DNA of 7,695 bases from Xanthobacteraceae bacterium (GCA_030037185.1 JASHRR010001230.1:1-7695), one strand, 5' to 3'; positions 1 to 6,865 are shown, counted from the stretch's first letter. Made by a program: numbers and translations. Notes: a model not told the origin generated them from the sequence alone.

Positions 1-1094
1 ATTTCGATGAGGCGCGAGGTTGTGCGCTTGAATTCGCTCGCCTCGTAGCCTTCGGTGCCCAAATAGAGGGCTGCCGGCTTGGCTTCGGCGGACGCAAGCA
101 GCTTGACGCCGGCATCGTAAAGCGTGTCGATCAGCATGATGAACCGCTTGGCTTGGTTGCGGTCGGCATAGGTCATGACCGGCACACGATCGATGACGAT
201 GGTGTGAAACTCCTGAGCGATTCGCAGGTAGTCGATCGCGCCCAACGGTTGCTCGCACAGATCATGAAAGCTGAAACGCGCCGCCCCCATGGCGGCGCGC
301 GGCACGCGCAGGAGGTGTCCCTTGACAGCGAGGTCGAGCGCTGCGGCCCTGCCGCCGCCGGTGAGACGCCGCCATGCGGCGTCGAGCGCCTTGGCCGCGG
401 TATCATCGGCCGGCACATGCCACACCGGCATATCGATGAGCTTTTCGAGCCGGAAATCGGCCCGCGCTTGGAGCTGCACGATGTCCAGGCGCTGGTTGAC
501 GAGCGCGATGAACGGCAGGAACAGGGCACGATTGAGACCTTCCTGATAGAGCTGCGCCGGCTCCATGTTGGATGTCGCCACCACCACAACGCCGCGGTCG
601 AGCAAGCGGGTGAACAGGCGCTGCAGAATCATCGCATCCGCGATATCGGTGACGTGAAATTCGTCGACACACAGGACCCATGCTTCCTCGGCAAGGTCAG
701 CCGCCGTCAGGCCGATCGGGTCCCCGTCGGATATTTCGCCGAACTTCAGTTTGTTGCGATAGATGCGCAGGCGCTCGTGAACGTCGAGCATGAAGGCGTG
801 AAAGTGCACCCTTCGTTTGCGCCTGACCGGGCAGGCGGCGAAAAAAAGGTCCATCAGCATCGTCTTGCCGCGGCCGACGTCGCCCCAAATGTAGAGTCCC
901 TTGAGCGCCGTGTCGTCCTTGACGCGTTTTGCGAACAGCCAACCCAGCGAGGACGATTTGCGCGCCAGCCGATGAATCGCAAGCCGGTCATTCAGACGCG
1001 CCAATTTGGCGACGACGGCTTCCTGAGCGCCGTCGCGTTCGATCTCGCCGGCCGCAACGAGCGAGGCATATCGAGCGGAAAAGGAATCGGCCAT
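1..1094 (-). CDS. zapE: Cell division protein ZapE / AFG1-like ATPase, 3' end cut by the window edge
   Basis: This frame starts at the ATG at 1094 and stays open to the left edge, giving 364 codons with no stop; E. coli ZapE has about 375 residues, so only a short C-terminal tail is missing. It shows an AFG1/ZapE P-loop ATPase: Walker A GDVGRGKT at residues 71-78, HFHAFM at 98-103, Walker B VLCVDEF at 140-146, the sensor-like ATSN at 173-176 and the arginine-finger-like RALFLP at 189-194. In E. coli ZapE is a cytoplasmic, FtsZ-associated ATPase acting at the constricting division ring; the mitochondrial relatives (AFG1/LACE1) act in inner-membrane protein quality control. No other ATG lies in frame within about 60 bases upstream, and no clear Shine-Dalgarno precedes the start; a short AC dinucleotide run sits there instead. 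It lies 104 bases downstream of thpR on the same strand. Family assignment is secure; the exact role here is inferred. Confidence 0.95.
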   Translation of the reverse strand, partial: MADSFSARYASLVAAGEIERDGAQEAVVAKLARLNDRLAIHRLARKSSSLGWLFAKRVKDDTALKGLYIWGDVGRGKTMLMDLFFAACPVRRKRRVHFHAFMLDVHERLRIYRNKLKFGEISDGDPIGLTAADLAEEAWVLCVDEFHVTDIADAMILQRLFTRLLDRGVVVVATSNMEPAQLYQEGLNRALFLPFIALVNQRLDIVQLQARADFRLEKLIDMPVWHVPADDTAAKALDAAWRRLTGGGRAAALDLAVKGHLLRVPRAAMGAARFSFHDLCEQPLGAIDYLRIAQEFHTIVIDRVPVMTYADRNQAKRFIMLIDTLYDAGVKLLASAEAKPAALYLGTEGYEASEFKRTTSRLIE

Positions 1095-1095
1095 T

Positions 1096-1106
1096 TGTGT
1101 GTGTGT
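1096..1106. repeat. Short TG/AC dinucleotide run before zapE
   Basis: Eleven bases of alternating T and G on the plus strand (AC on the zapE strand) lie directly upstream of the zapE ATG, separated by one base, where a Shine-Dalgarno would be expected. Five units is short for slippage-driven variation. Confidence 0.45.
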
Positions 1107-1198
1107 CAGATTGGCAGGATGGCAATCGTCCGGGATCATCGGCAGGGCCGGCTACGAGCACCGGCAAGATTCGCTATCGGGCGATGCGCATTGGTGCT

Positions 1199-1732
1199 TC
1201 AGGCGACAAGCGGATACTCGGCCTCGACCACATAGGGACCGCCGCCGACGGAAGCGCGCGAGGAATACAGGACGAAGCGCGACACGGAAAATGGCGGCGA
1301 GCGAAACGGCTGCCTAATGGCGAGAAAGTCGGCCACTTGGCGGCTTGAGGTATCGCGCAGGCGGGCGAGCGTGACATGGGGCCGGTATTTGCGTTCGGGC
1401 TCGAGCCCGACCCTCTGCATGATCCGTTCGTGGTCGGCTTGAAGCTCGATGAGGTGGGCGGTGGGCGCGACCGCCGCCACAACGACGCGCGGCTTGTTGC
1501 CCCCAAACGAATCGAGGCCATCAATCCTAAGGTCGAAGGCCGGCCGCTCTACCCTGGTGAGCAAGCCGGCTATTTCCTCAGCCAGTGTGTCGTCGACGTC
1601 GCCAATGAAACGCAGCGTCAAATGGTAGTTTTCCGGGTCAATCCAGCGCGCGCCCGGCAAACCACCGCGCAGCCTTGCCATCGATTGCACGATTTCCGAC
1701 GGAAGTTCGAGGGCGGTGAACAGGCGGGGCAT
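1199..1732 (-). CDS. thpR: RNA 2',3'-cyclic phosphodiesterase (2'-5' RNA ligase family, 2H phosphoesterase)
   Basis: A 177-residue cytoplasmic protein of the 2H phosphoesterase superfamily, the usual size for ThpR. It opens with MPRLFTALELP, the typical first strand, and carries the two catalytic tetrapeptides HLTL (residues 37-40) and HVTL (119-122), each followed by the expected strand (RFIG, ARLR). The two histidines form the active site that hydrolyses RNA 2',3'-cyclic phosphate to 2'-phosphate; family members also show a weak, reversible 2'-5' ligase activity in vitro, and the physiological substrate is unsettled. The frame is open upstream to 1852, but I chose the ATG at 1732 because family homology begins there and the 40 extra residues have low complexity and no family features. 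An intermediate ATG at 1780 would add 16 residues. No strong ribosome binding site precedes either. Neighbours are tesA 100 bases upstream and zapE 104 bases downstream, both on the same strand. Confidence 0.93.
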   Translation of the reverse strand: MPRLFTALELPSEIVQSMARLRGGLPGARWIDPENYHLTLRFIGDVDDTLAEEIAGLLTRVERPAFDLRIDGLDSFGGNKPRVVVAAVAPTAHLIELQADHERIMQRVGLEPERKYRPHVTLARLRDTSSRQVADFLAIRQPFRSPPFSVSRFVLYSSRASVGGGPYVVEAEYPLVA

Positions 1733-1784
1733 GGCTTTAAGGCTGCGAAAAGGCGAGGGCCACGACGGGCACCGCTTCATGTGA

Positions 1785-1807
1785 GGTTGCGGCGGCGTAA
1801 TGCAACC
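1785..1807. repeat. Inverted repeat between tesA and thpR
   Basis: GGTTGC (1785-1790) and GCAACC (1802-1807) form a perfect six-pair stem with an eleven-base loop in the 100-base spacer between tesA and thpR. No T run follows on the minus strand, so it is not a convincing terminator. It could be a processing or attenuation hairpin, or chance in GC-rich DNA. Confidence 0.3.
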
Positions 1808-1832
1808 GGCGCGAAAGTCCGGCCGTTCGATG

Positions 1833-2489
1833 TCAGCGCGACTCCTTGGCACGGGCGATCAACTCCTGAACCTGCGGCAGTATGCGATCGACGATCACCG
1901 CAACGCCGGCGGCGGTCGGGTGGAGCCCGTCGCTCTGATTGAGCTTCGGATCTGCGGCAACCCCGGCAAGGAAGAATGGATAGAGGATGGCGCCGGTTTG
2001 GGCGGCAAGATCAGGATAGATCGCGCTGAACGCGCGGCCGTATTCGGCGCCCAGGTTGGGGGGCGCCAGCATACCGCACAACAGCACCGGAATTTTCCGC
2101 CTCTGCAAGCGCTGCAGCATCGCCTCCAAGGCCTTGCGGGTGATGGCCGGATCGAAACCGCGCAGCGCATCATTGGCGCCGAGCTCCAAGATGACGGCAT
2201 CGGTACCATCCGGCACCGACCAGTCAAGCCGGGCTAATCCGCCCCCGGCGGTGTCTCCGGATACGCCCGCATTCGCCACCTTGGCGGCGATGCCCTTGGC
2301 GCTGAGCGCGCGCTGCAATTGTGCCGGAAACGCCTGATTGGCTACGAGGCCGTATCCGGCGGTGAGCGAATCCCCGAGCGCAACGATGTTGACGAGGCGC
2401 TCCGCAGCGCGCGCAGCTGCGGTAATGAGCATCCCTGCGGCGATGACGCAGAGCCATATGACACCGATGCGCCATCCGCCTGTCTTCAT
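1833..2489 (-). CDS. tesA: Periplasmic arylesterase / lysophospholipase-thioesterase, SGNH (GDSL) hydrolase, TesA type
   Basis: A 218-residue exported SGNH hydrolase. Residues 1-28 form a signal peptide: MKTGGWR, a hydrophobic core at about 8-22, then a likely cleavage after AARA. Block I is ALGDSLTAGY (37-46) with nucleophile Ser41; block II has Gly78 in SGDT; block III has Asn106 in GAND; block V is DGLH (187-190) with Asp187 and His190. All catalytic and oxyanion residues are therefore present. E. coli TesA hydrolyses acyl-CoA thioesters, lysophospholipids and aryl esters in the periplasm; the native substrate is uncertain. The frame is open up to 2621, but I start at 2489 because that places the signal peptide at the N-terminus and avoids running into the divergent ABC gene. 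The gene is divergent from the YbbA-like ATPase across 70 bases, the recurrent tesA/ybbAP arrangement. I recall E. coli TesA being reported to form a complex with YbbAP; a similar complex here is inferred. Confidence 0.94.
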   Translation of the reverse strand: MKTGGWRIGVIWLCVIAAGMLITAAARAAERLVNIVALGDSLTAGYGLVANQAFPAQLQRALSAKGIAAKVANAGVSGDTAGGGLARLDWSVPDGTDAVILELGANDALRGFDPAITRKALEAMLQRLQRRKIPVLLCGMLAPPNLGAEYGRAFSAIYPDLAAQTGAILYPFFLAGVAADPKLNQSDGLHPTAAGVAVIVDRILPQVQELIARAKESR

Positions 2490-2559
2490 TCGCCGGCACG
2501 ATTTCCCATATGATCGCGGCGGCCCTCCCGGACCACCCACACGCACGAGCGCAAACCCC
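2490..2559. promoter_or_regulatory. Divergent promoter region between tesA and the ABC operon
   Basis: This 70-base spacer must hold start signals for tesA (leftward) and the ABC pair (rightward), unless these lie inside the coding sequences. For the rightward genes there is a good -10-like hexamer, TATGAT at 2509-2514, five of six matches to the sigma-70 consensus. The best -35 at a usual distance, TTCATT at 2485-2490 with an 18-base spacer, overlaps the tesA start and is weak. I see no clear leftward promoter and no strong Shine-Dalgarno for either gene. Promoters are therefore expected here but not individually established. Confidence 0.35.
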
Positions 2560-3273
2560 ATGGACGACACCTCGCCAGGCACGAGCCCCCTTATACCGGC
2601 AATTTCCCTTGCGGGTGTCAACCTATCGCTCGGTCAGGGTGCTGCACGCGTTCACATTCTCAAGGGTGTAAACCTTAACGTTGGCCGTGGCGAGGCGGTT
2701 GGCCTCATTGGCCCGTCCGGATCGGGCAAGTCGACGCTGCTGATGGTGATCGCGGGCCTCGAACGTCCGGACGAGGGCAGCGTCACCGTCACCGGTCAAG
2801 ATATCAGCAGGCTCGACGAGGACGCATTGGCTCGGTTCCGCGGCCGCCAAATCGGTATCGTGTTCCAGTCCTTCCACCTCATTCCGACGATGACCGCGCT
2901 GGAAAATGTTGCCGTCCCCCTCGAGCTGGCCGGCAAGCACGATGCGTTCGAGCGCGCCGCGGCCGAGCTCAAGGCCGTGGGTCTCGGCGCGCGCCTCGCC
3001 CACTACCCGGCCCAGCTTTCGGGCGGCGAACAGCAGCGCGTTGCGCTGGCGCGGGCGCTCGCCCCGCGTCCGGCCATCCTGGTCGCTGATGAGCCGACCG
3101 GCAATCTCGACGAAGCCACGGGCCGGGAGATCATCGATCTGATGTTCGCGCGTTTTGCCGCCAACGCCATGACCCTGGTTCTCGTCACCCATGATGCCCC
3201 CTTGGCCCGGCGTTGCGATCGCGTCATTCGCCTGCGCTCCGGGCACCTCGAAGAAGAGGTCGCCAACCGATGA
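2560..3273 (+). CDS. ybbA: ABC transporter ATP-binding protein, LolD/MacB-type (YbbA-like)
   Basis: A 237-residue cytoplasmic nucleotide-binding subunit with every ABC motif in order: Walker A GPSGSGKST (residues 51-59), Q-loop glutamine 103 in VFQSFHL, signature LSGGEQQ (153-159), Walker B ILVADE (173-178) followed by PTGNLDEATG, and switch histidine 211 in VTHD. GPSGSGKST together with FQSFHLIPTMTALENV and DEPTGNLD marks the LolD/FtsE/MacB branch, which uses ATP for mechanical work on membrane or periplasmic substrates rather than ordinary channel transport. The ATG at 2560 is chosen because family homology starts just after it (residues 14-20); the frame is open to 2338, but that part is antisense to tesA and has no ABC homology. 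The stop overlaps the permease start in ATGA, so the two subunits should be made together. The position beside tesA favours YbbA over LolD, whose partner would be LolC/E. The specific substrate is unknown. Confidence 0.95.
   Translation: MDDTSPGTSPLIPAISLAGVNLSLGQGAARVHILKGVNLNVGRGEAVGLIGPSGSGKSTLLMVIAGLERPDEGSVTVTGQDISRLDEDALARFRGRQIGIVFQSFHLIPTMTALENVAVPLELAGKHDAFERAAAELKAVGLGARLAHYPAQLSGGEQQRVALARALAPRPAILVADEPTGNLDEATGREIIDLMFARFAANAMTLVLVTHDAPLARRCDRVIRLRSGHLEEEVANR
3255..3260 (+). promoter_or_regulatory. Ribosome binding site deciding the permease start
   Basis: AGAGGT lies inside the last codons of the ATPase gene, nine bases before the ATG at 3270. It supports that start over the in-frame ATG at 3213 and fits translational coupling through the ATGA overlap. 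Confidence 0.5.
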
Positions 3274-5846
3274 ATGCTCCGCTCAGCATGCCACCCGCGA
3301 GTCGGGGCAACACAGCCGGCTTGACGCTGCGGCTGGCGCTTCGCGAATTGCGCGGCGGACTGCGCGGTTTCTACGTCTTCATCGGCTGCATTGCGCTGGG
3401 CGTCATGGCGATTGCGGCGATCGGCTCGGTTGCCGGCAGCCTGGCGGAGGGGCTGGCCCGCGAGGGCCGCGCGATCATCGGCGGCGACGTTGCGTTTTCC
3501 TTGATCCAGCGCGAGACCTCGCCGGCGGAGCGGGCATTCCTCGGCTCCCGCGGCGAGCTTTCGAGCGCAGCAACGATGCGGGCGATGACCCGCACCACCG
3601 ATGGGCGCGCCGCCCTCGTGGAGGTCAAGGCGGTCGATAGCGCCTATCCGCTTTACGGCGACATCGTGGTCGAGCCTCCGGTCGATCTCGCCGACGCATT
3701 GGCGCAGCGTGACGGCGCCTTCGGAGCGGTCGCCGATCCTGCTCTGCTGACGCGTCTCAATTTGCGGCCAGGAGCGCGCCTGACAATCGGCGCGGCCACG
3801 GTCGAGCTGCGGGCCGCGCTGGTCAGCGAACCCGACAAACTTGCCAGCGGCATCGGCTTCGGCCCGCGTCTGCTGATGAGCGAAGACGCGCTCAGGGCGA
3901 GCGGACTCCTGCAGCCGGGCAGCCTCGTGCGATGGCATTATCGCTTGCGGCTGCCCAACAGCACGGCCGCCGATGACGCGGCGCAAACGATCGAGGCTGC
4001 CAAAGCGCAATTTCCCGAGGCCGGATGGGAGATTCGCAGCCGCGATAACGCAGCGCCGCAACTGGAACGCAGCATCGAGCGGTTCTCCCAGTATCTGAGC
4101 CTGGTCGGACTGACCGCATTGTTGATCGGCGGAGTCGGGGTCGCCAATTCGGCCAAGCATTTTCTCGATCGCAAGCGCGATGTGATGGCCATCCTGAAAT
4201 CGGTCGGCGCCACCGGTTCGCGGATGGTGGCGATCTATTTCGTCGAGGTGCTCATCCTGGCTTCGATCGGAGTGGTCATCGGCCTCGCCGTTGGCGCGGC
4301 CCTGCCGTTCGGCGTCGCGGCAATCTTCGGCGCGATCGTTCCACTACCGCTCGCGCCCGCGCTCTATCCGGGCCAGCTTGCCATGGCCGCCGCCTACGGC
4401 CTGTTGACGGCTGCCACATTCTCGCTTTGGCCGCTCGGCCGCGCCCACGATGTGCCGGTGTCGGCGCTGTTTCGCGATCAGGTCGCGCCGCTGCGGCGGT
4501 TGCCGCGCGCGCGTTATATCGTTGCCGCAGCGATCGCGGCGGCCGCGTACGTCGCATTGACCCTGGCGACCGCGTCTGATCGCAAGATCGCCGCAATCTT
4601 TATCGTGGCCGCCGTTACGGTATTCGGCCTGTTGCGCCTGACCGCGAGCTTGGTGATGATCCTCGCCGCCCAAGCGCCGCGGTCGAAAACCACCGTCCTG
4701 CGCCTGGCGATTTCGAACATCTTCCGACCGGGCGCCCTGACCCCGACCATCGTGATGTCACTCGGGCTCGGGCTCGCATTGCTGGTCGCCGTGCTCGAGG
4801 TCGACGCTACGCTCAGCCAGCAATTCGCAGCCGCAATCCCCGAGCGGGCGCCGTCATTCTATTTCATCGACATTCCATCCAACATCGCCGAAAAATTTGA
4901 CACGTTCGTGCACGATCAAGCCCCGCGCGCAAATCTCGAACGCGTGCCGATGCTGCGCGGGCGCATCGTCAGCGCAAGGGGCGTGCCGGCCGAAGACCTC
5001 AAGGCGAAACCCGAGGCGGCGTGGGTGCTGCAAAGCGACCGCGGCATGACCTACACCACGCAGCTGCCAATGGGATCGCGCCTCGTTGCCGGCCAATGGT
5101 GGCCGCCCGATTACTCCGGGCCGCCGCTGGTGTCGCTCGAAAAGCAGATTGCCGACGGCCTCGGCCTGAAGATCGGCGACGAAGTGACCGTCAACGTGCT
5201 CGGGCGCAATCTCACCGCCCGCATCGCCAATCTGCGTGCGGTGGATTGGAATTCGCTTGCCATCAATTTCGTGCTGGTTTTCTCGCCCACTGCGCTGCGG
5301 GGTGCTCCGCATACCGAGATCGCCACGGTGACCTATCCGGGCGGAAGTACTGTCGCCGAAGAGATTGCACTATTGAAAGCGGTAACCGACGCGCTGCCAG
5401 GCATAACCGCCGTCCGCGTCAAGGACGCGCTGGACACCGTCGCAAGCGTTGTCAGGAATCTGATGCTGGCGGTGCGCGCCGCGAGTTCACTTACTCTCAT
5501 CGCGGCGGTGCTGGTGCTGGGTGGCGCGCTTGCGGCCGGCCACCGCCATCGCGTTTACGATGCCGTTATCCTCAAGACGCTCGGCGCCACCAGGATTCAG
5601 CTGATTGCCGCCTACGCGCTCGAATATTTGTTACTTGGCGCGGCGACAGTTCTGCTCGGTGTGGCGGCCGGATCGGTCGCCGCCTGGCGCATTGTGGTAG
5701 ACCTCATGACGCTACCATTTCACTGGCACAGTGGGCCAAGCGTGGCGGCGGCGGCAATCGCCGTCGTCATCACGATCGCTTTCGGGCTGATCGGCACGTG
5801 GCCGGCGCTTGGTCGCAAGCCAGCGGCCGTGCTGCGGAATTTATAA
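3270..5846 (+). CDS. ybbP: FtsX-like ABC transporter permease, YbbP type
   Basis: An 858-residue inner-membrane permease partnering the upstream ATPase; E. coli YbbP has about 804 residues. By eye there are about ten membrane segments: 33-58, 276-296, 320-356, 366-390, 415-435, 438-467, 490-512, 735-756, 778-805 and 823-843. Two large extracytoplasmic regions (about 59-270 and 513-730) resemble MacB-type periplasmic domains. There are two FtsX modules, each with a cytoplasmic coupling-type segment after its first helix: RKRDVMAILKSVGATGSRMV (301-320) and RVYDAVILKTLGATRIQLI (761-779). This doubled layout is the YbbP/DUF214-like type, distinct from the four-helix LolC/E or MacB. The start at 3270 overlaps the ATPase stop (ATGA) and is preceded by AGAGGT at 3255-3260, a plausible ribosome binding site; an upstream in-frame ATG at 3213 lies within the ATPase gene and is rejected. 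It probably extracts or moves a hydrophobic molecule for TesA to process; this is inferred from the locus. Confidence 0.94.
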   Translation: MNAPLSMPPASRGNTAGLTLRLALRELRGGLRGFYVFIGCIALGVMAIAAIGSVAGSLAEGLAREGRAIIGGDVAFSLIQRETSPAERAFLGSRGELSSAATMRAMTRTTDGRAALVEVKAVDSAYPLYGDIVVEPPVDLADALAQRDGAFGAVADPALLTRLNLRPGARLTIGAATVELRAALVSEPDKLASGIGFGPRLLMSEDALRASGLLQPGSLVRWHYRLRLPNSTAADDAAQTIEAAKAQFPEAGWEIRSRDNAAPQLERSIERFSQYLSLVGLTALLIGGVGVANSAKHFLDRKRDVMAILKSVGATGSRMVAIYFVEVLILASIGVVIGLAVGAALPFGVAAIFGAIVPLPLAPALYPGQLAMAAAYGLLTAATFSLWPLGRAHDVPVSALFRDQVAPLRRLPRARYIVAAAIAAAAYVALTLATASDRKIAAIFIVAAVTVFGLLRLTASLVMILAAQAPRSKTTVLRLAISNIFRPGALTPTIVMSLGLGLALLVAVLEVDATLSQQFAAAIPERAPSFYFIDIPSNIAEKFDTFVHDQAPRANLERVPMLRGRIVSARGVPAEDLKAKPEAAWVLQSDRGMTYTTQLPMGSRLVAGQWWPPDYSGPPLVSLEKQIADGLGLKIGDEVTVNVLGRNLTARIANLRAVDWNSLAINFVLVFSPTALRGAPHTEIATVTYPGGSTVAEEIALLKAVTDALPGITAVRVKDALDTVASVVRNLMLAVRAASSLTLIAAVLVLGGALAAGHRHRVYDAVILKTLGATRIQLIAAYALEYLLLGAATVLLGVAAGSVAAWRIVVDLMTLPFHWHSGPSVAAAAIAVVITIAFGLIGTWPALGRKPAAVLRNL

Positions 5847-5850
5847 AGAT

Positions 5851-5860
5851 TTTACGTAAA
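5851..5860. repeat. Perfect 10-base palindrome TTTACGTAAA
   Basis: An AT-rich perfect palindrome starting four bases after the ybbP stop codon, in a spacer that is otherwise GC-rich. It has the size and symmetry of a half-complete operator, but no known factor is recognised and it lies about 180 bases from the next start codon. It is visible directly; any regulatory role is speculative. Confidence 0.4.
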
Positions 5861-5868
5861 TAAATTCA

Positions 5869-5893
5869 GCGACGATCGGTCGCGATCACTTTT
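5869..5893 (+). terminator. Weak candidate terminator after the ABC operon
   Basis: GCGAC (5869-5873) and GTCGC (5879-5883) form a perfect five-pair stem around a five-base loop. TTTT (5890-5893) follows after six bases. The stem is short and the T run is neither long nor adjacent, so this is only a possible intrinsic terminator for the ybbAP transcript, placed where one would be expected. A second imperfect hairpin at 5794-5832, inside the end of ybbP, is an alternative. Confidence 0.25.
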
Positions 5894-5926
5894 GCCGTGC
5901 GGTAAGGTGCCGCCGGCCGGCCGCCC

Positions 5927-5957
5927 TTGAGATGTTTTAATGCTCCGCCAATATCGA
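5927..5957 (+). promoter_or_regulatory. Weak candidate promoter for the first BI-1 gene
   Basis: TTGAGA at 5927-5932 matches four of six bases of the sigma-70 -35 consensus. The bases around 5949-5957 (CAATATCGA) are the best -10-like stretch at a usual distance but match the consensus poorly. It lies in the 194-base spacer before the ATG at 6041, which would give a leader of roughly 80 bases. The call is tentative. Confidence 0.22.
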
Positions 5958-6020
5958 TTCGGACGGATACTCCGGCGGGTCGTGGGGCGTCCCGGTTGGG
6001 CGATTTGCTCGTTGCCAGAC

Positions 6021-6040
6021 GTTCGATCCGGGGTTCGATC
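6021..6040 (+). repeat. Direct repeat of GTTCGATC abutting the BI-1 start codon
   Basis: GTTCGATC occurs at 6021-6028 and again at 6033-6040, twelve bases apart and ending immediately before the ATG at 6041. It occupies the place where a Shine-Dalgarno is expected; only CCGGGG between the copies is purine-rich there. The unit resembles a tRNA T-loop (GTTCGATC), but no tRNA body surrounds it. Function unknown. Confidence 0.4.
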
Positions 6041-6865
6041 ATGGCGCAGGTCAATCGCGACATTTCAAGTTCGACACTTGGTGCCCCGGTAAGCGCCGCC
6101 GAGGTGGACGCCATCGATGCGGGACTGCGCGCGCATCTGCTGTCCGTCTACAACTACATGGGCTTGGGCTTGGCCGTCACCGCAATCGCGGCGCTCGGCA
6201 TTTATGTGATCTCGGTGACGGACGACGTGACGGCAGCCGCGCGGGTATTGCGCGGCGGCGCCGAAAGCTCGGCGCGCCTTGGGGGCAACCTGTATCTCAC
6301 TCCGGTTGGCTACGCATTATTCGCGAGCCCGCTGAAATGGGCGATCATCCTGGCGCCGCTCGCGCTCGTGTTCGGTTTGAATTTCGGCATCGAGCGGCTG
6401 CGCCCTGCCGTCGCTCAGCTTCTATTCTGGCTCTATGCAGCGCTGATCGGCGTGTCGCTCGGCTCGGTCTTTATGATCTACACCCACACCTCGGTGGCGC
6501 GCGTGTTTTTCATCACCGCAGCTTCGTTTGGCGCACTGTCGCTTTGGGGTTACACCACAGGGCGGAATCTGACCGCATTAGGCTCGTTCCTGCTGATGGG
6601 CCTGTTCGGGATCGTCGTCGCCGGCTGTGTCAACCTGTTGCTGGCGAGTTCGGCTTTGCACTGGGTCGTCTCGGCGGTCGGTGTCCTGTTGTTCTCCGGG
6701 CTCACCTTGTGGGATACCCAACGCCTGAAAAAAGAGTACATCTACGGCGCCATGGACGGCGACACCGCCGAGCGGACGGCGATCATGGGCGCGCTGTCCC
6801 TGTACCTCGATTTCATTAACCTGTTCACCGTGCTGGTGCAGCTGTTTGGGGAGCGCGAGGACTAG
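6041..6865 (+). CDS. BAX inhibitor-1 / YccA family membrane protein (first tandem copy)
   Basis: A 274-residue integral inner-membrane protein of the BI-1 (TMBIM/UPF0005) family, the size expected for bacterial YbhL/YccA-type members. About seven hydrophobic segments lie at 41-59, 98-115, 124-146, 152-170, 178-202, 206-224 and 247-268. Family hallmarks are VYNYM (36-40), the TAASFGALSLWGYTT core (159-173), LTLWDTQ (221-227) with Asp225, and LYLDFINLF (254-262) with Asp257. In Bacillus YetJ the equivalent aspartate pair forms a pH-sensitive gate for Ca2+ leak; that is known for the family and not shown here. E. coli relatives have been linked to membrane protease regulation (YccA with FtsH). 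The start at 6041 is chosen because homology begins near residue 22; the frame is open from 5927, but that extension is arginine-rich and unlike the family. The loop after the first helix is about 16 residues longer than in the paralogue at 7040. Confidence 0.93.
   Translation: MAQVNRDISSSTLGAPVSAAEVDAIDAGLRAHLLSVYNYMGLGLAVTAIAALGIYVISVTDDVTAAARVLRGGAESSARLGGNLYLTPVGYALFASPLKWAIILAPLALVFGLNFGIERLRPAVAQLLFWLYAALIGVSLGSVFMIYTHTSVARVFFITAASFGALSLWGYTTGRNLTALGSFLLMGLFGIVVAGCVNLLLASSALHWVVSAVGVLLFSGLTLWDTQRLKKEYIYGAMDGDTAERTAIMGALSLYLDFINLFTVLVQLFGERED

Noticed and set aside
690..740. Apparent frameshift in zapE near the GDP-I-G-L-T segment
   Set aside because: A careful re-reading of the bases shows the correct frame runs through DGDPIGLTAADLAEE without a break; the stop seen at first belongs to a neighbouring frame.
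1157..1198. Inverted repeat AGCACC / GGTGCT after thpR
   Set aside because: Only six pairs with a 30-base loop and no T run, so too weak to call a terminator in GC-rich sequence.
153..1235. A 360-residue plus-strand open frame
   Set aside because: It lies antisense to zapE and the zapE-thpR spacer. Its translation is rich in Arg and His without recognisable domains, while the opposite strand has full Walker motifs. Long antisense frames are common in GC-rich DNA.
3003..4160. A 385-residue minus-strand open frame, and a 207-residue one at 2623-3246
   Set aside because: Both are antisense to the clearly coding ABC ATPase and permease, have biased Arg/Gln/Ala composition and show no family motif.
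5021..5863. A 280-residue plus-strand frame overlapping the permease
   Set aside because: It is a shifted-frame shadow of ybbP, Arg-rich and without hydrophobic segments, whereas the permease frame continues intact through its final FtsX module.
6015..6050. Possible tRNA remnant from the GGTTCGATC-like bases
   Set aside because: No acceptor stem, D-arm, anticodon arm or CCA end can be built around it, so it is reported only as a direct repeat.
5866..6114. An 82-residue minus-strand frame covering the spacer before the first BI-1 gene
   Set aside because: It overlaps the BI-1 start, has no recognisable homology and no clear ribosome site. I cannot support it as a gene.
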